DNA of 64,000 nucleotides, taken from contig VHZZ01000003.1 of assembly GCA_009801015.1 (NCBI GenBank), forward strand, positions 71,016-135,015, in the 5' to 3' direction. Of this stretch, positions 60,353-64,000 are shown in pieces. Source of the DNA: Silene noctiflora. Lineage: Eukaryota; Streptophyta; Magnoliopsida; Caryophyllales; Caryophyllaceae. The position numbers and the translations under genes are program-made. Below the pieces are notes generated by a model, which did no database searches, was not told the DNA's origin, and saw only the letters and a program-made list of their open reading frames with translations. Numbering within the stretch: the stretch's first letter is position 1; each line of letters starts with the position of its first letter.

Positions 60353-62117
60353 TCTTACTTTTCACAAATCAAACCACAACACAAAGCAGAAAAGCAACAA
60401 TTACTCCAAAACGGTTCAATCTGCAACAAATAGAAATCAGCAACCTTATTTTTTACTTGTCGGAGACGATTAAAAGATGCCAAATTTGAAACTAAAAACA
60501 TGCATACAAGATGCAACAAACAAAGCCAAATAATGTTACTCCAATGCAATTCCTGCCACATTTTTCGAGTCTACAAACTGTAAATAGGAATGACACAGCA
60601 GGCAAAGGGTGAACATCAGCAAAACCTACAGAGTATTAGTCTAGAAAACATCAATAACAACATTACATCGGTGCCTCAAAGACTCCTGCAAATTGCGAGG
60701 TAAGCGGACAGAATAAGAACCCAACAACCCCCGAATCCAGGCCAGAGCACAACCCTGAAGCCGGCCAGTCCAAGCCGAGACCGCCCAGGGCCAGCTAAAA
60801 GCACATAATTCATTATAATGACAGTAATTCACAAGAATTATGAACATTTGGTAATTTTTCCTCTAAAACACAAAATACATTACAATTCATTAAGCAACAA
60901 CAACAACATTACCCGAGTGCCTCAATGGCTCCCGCAAATTGTGTGGTAAGGGGAATCGGATGAACCCCAGATCAATTAATAACCTTAACCTTTGGTGATT
61001 ACACAAAAATGTACAGTTAAATTATCATTACCAAAACTAGATTTTTTTCTACATTTGATCAAAATTACAGAAACAAGGTAAAAAAAATTGACAACATTAA
61101 TTACACAACAGAATTCAATTCATCAATTTAAAACGGAAATTGACATTTACTCATTAATTAATAAAATGAAAGTAATTGGACCCATATCAACAGACGAATA
61201 ATTGAATATAAGACCGTTGTATGCGTACAACAAACTTTAACCTACAGTTTTATACACCTCATTTAATAATAATAATTTTGTAGACGGCTATTATACGCAT
61301 ACAACAAACTTTAACCTACGTTCTTATACACCTCGTTTAATAATAACAATGATAACAAAACCCTGAAAAAATAAATACTAGAATTAAAAAAAGATTAAAA
61401 AGAAAAGGGTAACCTTGAATAATGAAAAAATTTACCCACAAAGGGTAATAATGGCGGAACAACCAGAGGACAATGCACAGTAAAAAAAATTACTTTTTTA
61501 TACGAGGGTAAATCGATAATGCTAAGAGAGAGAAAGAGAAAGATTTTTACTGAGTACTACAACAATGTAGGAGTATTTGAGTGAAATTAATGAGTTTTTG
61601 ATAAAACCCATGTGAAAAAAATCAAGAATTTTCAACGGATTTTCGGGGAGATTTTGGAAAATTTACCCTTTTTTAGGAGTGAAAAAAAGGAGAATAATTG
61701 AGGGTAAAACAGTAAAAAGAAAAATAGGGGACATGCAGACAGAAAAAAAAGGGAATGTGAAAAGTGAACGAGTGAGGTTGAACAATGAACATGCAGAGAG
61801 AAGAGAGTTTATTGAATGTGAAAAGTCAGATTTTTAAGAGGTTTCCGATAATATCCGTCCTAAATTTAAAATGAGTTAAACATAATAGATGGTTGTGATA
61901 GCGTGATACTGTGATAGGTCAGAGTTTTAAAGAAATAAAATAAAAATAAAGATTATTTTATTATTTACCAAAAGTTACCTATGATTATTTTATTTTTGAA
62001 ACAAAAGTTACCTATGATTATTATGATAATGATGACTCTAGGAGTCTAGCATATAAAATAAAAATAAAGATTGTTTTAAGGAAATAAAATAAAATAAAAA
62101 TACTCAATTGTTTACAA
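60353..62117. other. Leader, promoter and upstream region of the CLASSY gene
   Basis: No coding gene is seen. Minus-strand SINE-like 3' segments are present near 60660-60710 (GTGCCTCAAAGACTCCTGCAA) and 60900-60965 (GAGTGCCTCAATGGCTCCCG, then GGTAAGGGGAATCGG). A direct repeat of about 60 bp (CGCATACAACAAACTTTAACC with TACACCTC and TTTAATAATAA) occurs at 61220-61270 and 61292-61345. The transcription start is probably near 61500-61600; the stretch to 61850 is purine-rich on the plus strand. Confidence 0.5.
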
Positions 62118-62132
62118 TATTTTGTCAAATTG

Positions 62133-62238
62133 TTTTTTTTTTTTTTGTTCAAATGAGCGCACCATGTTGCGGGTGAGAATCGAACCCCCAACTTCGGGGT
62201 AAGAGAGTTTTTACCACTTGAGCTAGCTCTTGTTCTCG
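62133..62238 (-). mobile_element. Tiny tRNA-derived SINE with perfect 15-bp TSD
   Basis: Read on the minus strand it has box A TAGCTCAAGTGGTAA, box B GGTTCGATTCTCACC and a short unique body ending CTCATTTGAAC, followed by an A tail of about 14 bases. TATTTTGTCAAATTG is duplicated exactly at 62118-62132 and 62239-62253. Total length 106 bp including the tail, near the lower limit for SINEs. Confidence 0.85.
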
Positions 62239-62253
62239 TATTTTGTCAAATTG

Positions 62254-63024
62254 TGTGGTAGATCATACATGCTTCTTGGTTGATTGATTGATTGATGATT
62301 TCAATCATTCCATTGGATGTATTGAGCATCTAGGGGGTGTTTAATCAGGGTAGTTGAAACGGAACGGAATGGATTTTAGTCGTTTTAGTGTTTGGTTAGG
62401 GTGTTTTGTAATAGAGTTGGAATCAAACAATAATATATGAATCCGTTTTTCCATGTTATCCCATTCATCATTCCAAATTTTTAATCCAATCTGATTAGTT
62501 AAACCAAACGCCTCTTAAATGATCTAAGGTTACAAAGTAATAATCTAACAAAAATTGATGTTTAAAACGATAATATTCGTTTTAAATTTAAAATGAATCG
62601 AGTATGGTAAATAGGACAAAAGAAGGTTATCACTAACAAAAAAATTATCATATATATGCAAGTAGGAATACTATTTGACTCGTAGTCATTTTAGGACGAT
62701 TGTTGTCATCTTACAAGAGACGAGTTCAATTTAGTTTAGATTCTATAAGTTCAATTTAGTTCAAATCCTATAAGTTCAGACCTATAAGTTCAGTTCATAT
62801 CAAATCCGTTTCAATTCAAAAGAACAGGGCCTTAGAGTAGATTTATGTGAATTCTCAATTCACCCACTTTTAATAGGGCAACCAAACGACACTTATAACT
62901 AGTTTTATTTTTCCTAGCTTTGTCATTCGTACATTTTTTTTTTTTTTTGGATTATTTTTCTTAAAATAATTCATCCTATTGTTCTTTACTTCTTTCACTT
63001 ATATTAATCCATCTTTCACATTAA
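62254..63024. other. Intergenic tract with Tourist-like remnants
   Basis: 62331-62517 begins GGGGGTGTTTAATCAG and ends CTGATTAGTTAAACC then AAACGCC, the ends of a Tourist-like MITE. 62710-62831 consists of TTCAGTTCA/ATAAGTTCA words ending AAAAGAACAGGGCC before TTA, the right end of another element of the 33855 family whose left end I cannot place. No gene. Confidence 0.55.
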
Positions 63025-63135
63025 GGCCCTGTTCTTTTGAACTTAATTTCAGTTCTTATAAATTCAGTTCAGGTCTATTAAGTTCAGTTCAGCTCCATTA
63101 AGTTCAGTTTAGTTCAATTCATTTTAATTATTCCA

Positions 63136-63136
63136 A

Positions 63137-63202
<66 letters not shown>

Positions 63203-63228
63203 TACTACTATTATTATTATTATTATTC
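63136..63228. repeat. (ATT)n microsatellite
   Basis: An almost uninterrupted ATT tract of about 30 units with a short ACT interruption. It is likely length-polymorphic. Confidence 0.9.
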
Positions 63229-63861
63229 ATGGGGCATACTCAGTCGACCTGACCTGCATGCAACCTGTGGGTCGCACGAGTTTAAGTGTTTGTCACTTCA
63301 TACAAAAATGTACATTTAGACCTCTATAATATATCTTCCTTGGATCCATTCCGAAGAGGACACGTGCAAGATTCATGTAAGAGATATCTCACCTAACAAT
63401 TTGTTCTCTCTAAAAGTAAGACTACTCAAACATTTAAGAGAGTTCCAAGACCTTGCGTCAAGCGAGATCCTGATTATACATCCAGTACCGTATTTACTTA
63501 GGCATTAGAGAGACCCCTTTTGGTAACTCCCAGATGCCATGTATGTTTCCTGTGTAGGTATATGTGCCTCCTAAGGCAGTCGAGCATCAACCTAGCATAT
63601 ATCCGAAAGGAGAGTTTTGACCTGACTCAGACTCTAGCAACGCTGACTTGATTGTTTTGACCCGAAATAATTATATTAATATATTATTATTAGACCTATT
63701 ATTAATATTATTCATTATATTTATTATTAATATTTATAATATTTATATTTATATTATTATTATATTATACTTATCATATTTATTTTTTAGTTATTATTAT
63801 TAATATATTTCATTATTATTATTATTAGTTGTTGTTACAATCTTTTTATTATTATTTCAGT

Positions 63862-63960
63862 TCAGTTCAGTTCAGCTCCATTAAGTTCAGTTCAGTTCAG
63901 TTTAGCTCCATTAAGTTCAGTTCAGCTCCATTAAGTTCAGTTCAGTTCAGTTCAGACAAT
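63862..63960. repeat. (CAGTT)n and TTCAGCTCCATTAAG repeats
   Basis: CAGTT pentamers alternate with a higher-order unit containing CAGCTCCATTAAG, which recurs at about 63872, 63904 and 63926. They belong to the interior of the Tourist-like family. Confidence 0.8.
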
Positions 63961-64000
63961 TTCAGTCCTAACTCACGATAATGCTACCTATTCCACGACT

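Larger units (their letters stand above)
63025..64000. mobile_element. Tourist-like element start, expanded and interrupted; runs off the window
   Basis: It starts GGCCCTGTTCTTTTGAACTT after TAA (63022-63024), like the element at 33855. AGTTCAGTTCAG-type words follow, then a long ATT microsatellite, a 430-bp block of different composition (63235-63660), more ATT-rich DNA, and again TTCAGTTCAGCTCCATTAAG-type words to about 63965. No right end (AAAAGAACAGGGCC) is seen before the window ends. Confidence 0.5.

Overview
The window is 64 kb of AT-rich nuclear DNA from a eudicot plant. The genes have GT-AG introns, proteins with plastid or mitochondrial presequences, a CP29 light-harvesting gene, a CLASSY-type RNA-directed DNA methylation factor and a plant CBL calcium sensor. 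The dense miniature transposons (Stowaway-like ends CTCCCTCCG, elements ending GGCCCTGTTCTTTT, and elements ending in variants of TAAGACGGTCTCA) look to me like a Caryophyllales genome, but that is an inference. There is one 430-bp assembly gap (34291-34720) and one isolated N (33369).

Layout. 1-6890: gene-free, full of small DNA transposons, including a 460-bp long-armed foldback element with a 10-bp target duplication. 8179-11065 (+): CBL1/CBL9-type calcineurin B-like protein, 8 coding exons. 14079-14837 (-): tRNA (guanine-N7)-methyltransferase with a leader intron of about 2 kb. 18319-20433 (+): intronless PPR protein. 23518-26711 (+): plastid-type methionine sulfoxide reductase A, whose single 2.4-kb intron is largely a decayed tandem array of a SINE-like unit. 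27392-32335 (-): complex I assembly factor CIA30, 7 exons, one GC-AG intron. 32336-35099: transposon-rich, with an intact hAT-type MITE, a Tourist-like MITE and the gap. 35100-36501 (+): CP29 (Lhcb4) with a SINE in its intron. 36827-36908 (-): tRNA-Ser(AGA). 40135-42387 (+): BED/hAT-transposase-derived host gene. 43591-49135 (+): DXO/RAI1 decapping nuclease, 13 exons. 50289-54159 (+): casein kinase 2 beta subunit, 5 exons. 54643-55028: 96-bp minisatellite. 55595-60352 (-): CLASSY3/4-like SNF2 protein, 3 coding exons. 60353-64000: leader and promoter of that gene, then transposons including a tiny SINE with a perfect 15-bp target duplication.

The genes do not form one pathway. Their order is informative: CBL1, the At4g17616-type PPR gene, DXO1 and CK2-beta are neighbours in the same order on Arabidopsis chromosome 4 (At4g17615, At4g17616, At4g17620, At4g17640), so the window keeps a deep ancestral gene block. 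The trmB-like, MsrA, CIA30, CP29, tRNA and BED genes lie between these anchors here. Exon models were assembled by eye from splice sites, reading frame and family sequence; none has transcript support. I saw no convincing new biological system. The best leads are the TIR-less hairpin element with 9-bp target duplications, the SINE-derived intron array, the two tiny intact SINEs, and the repeat-built N-terminus of the CLASSY protein.
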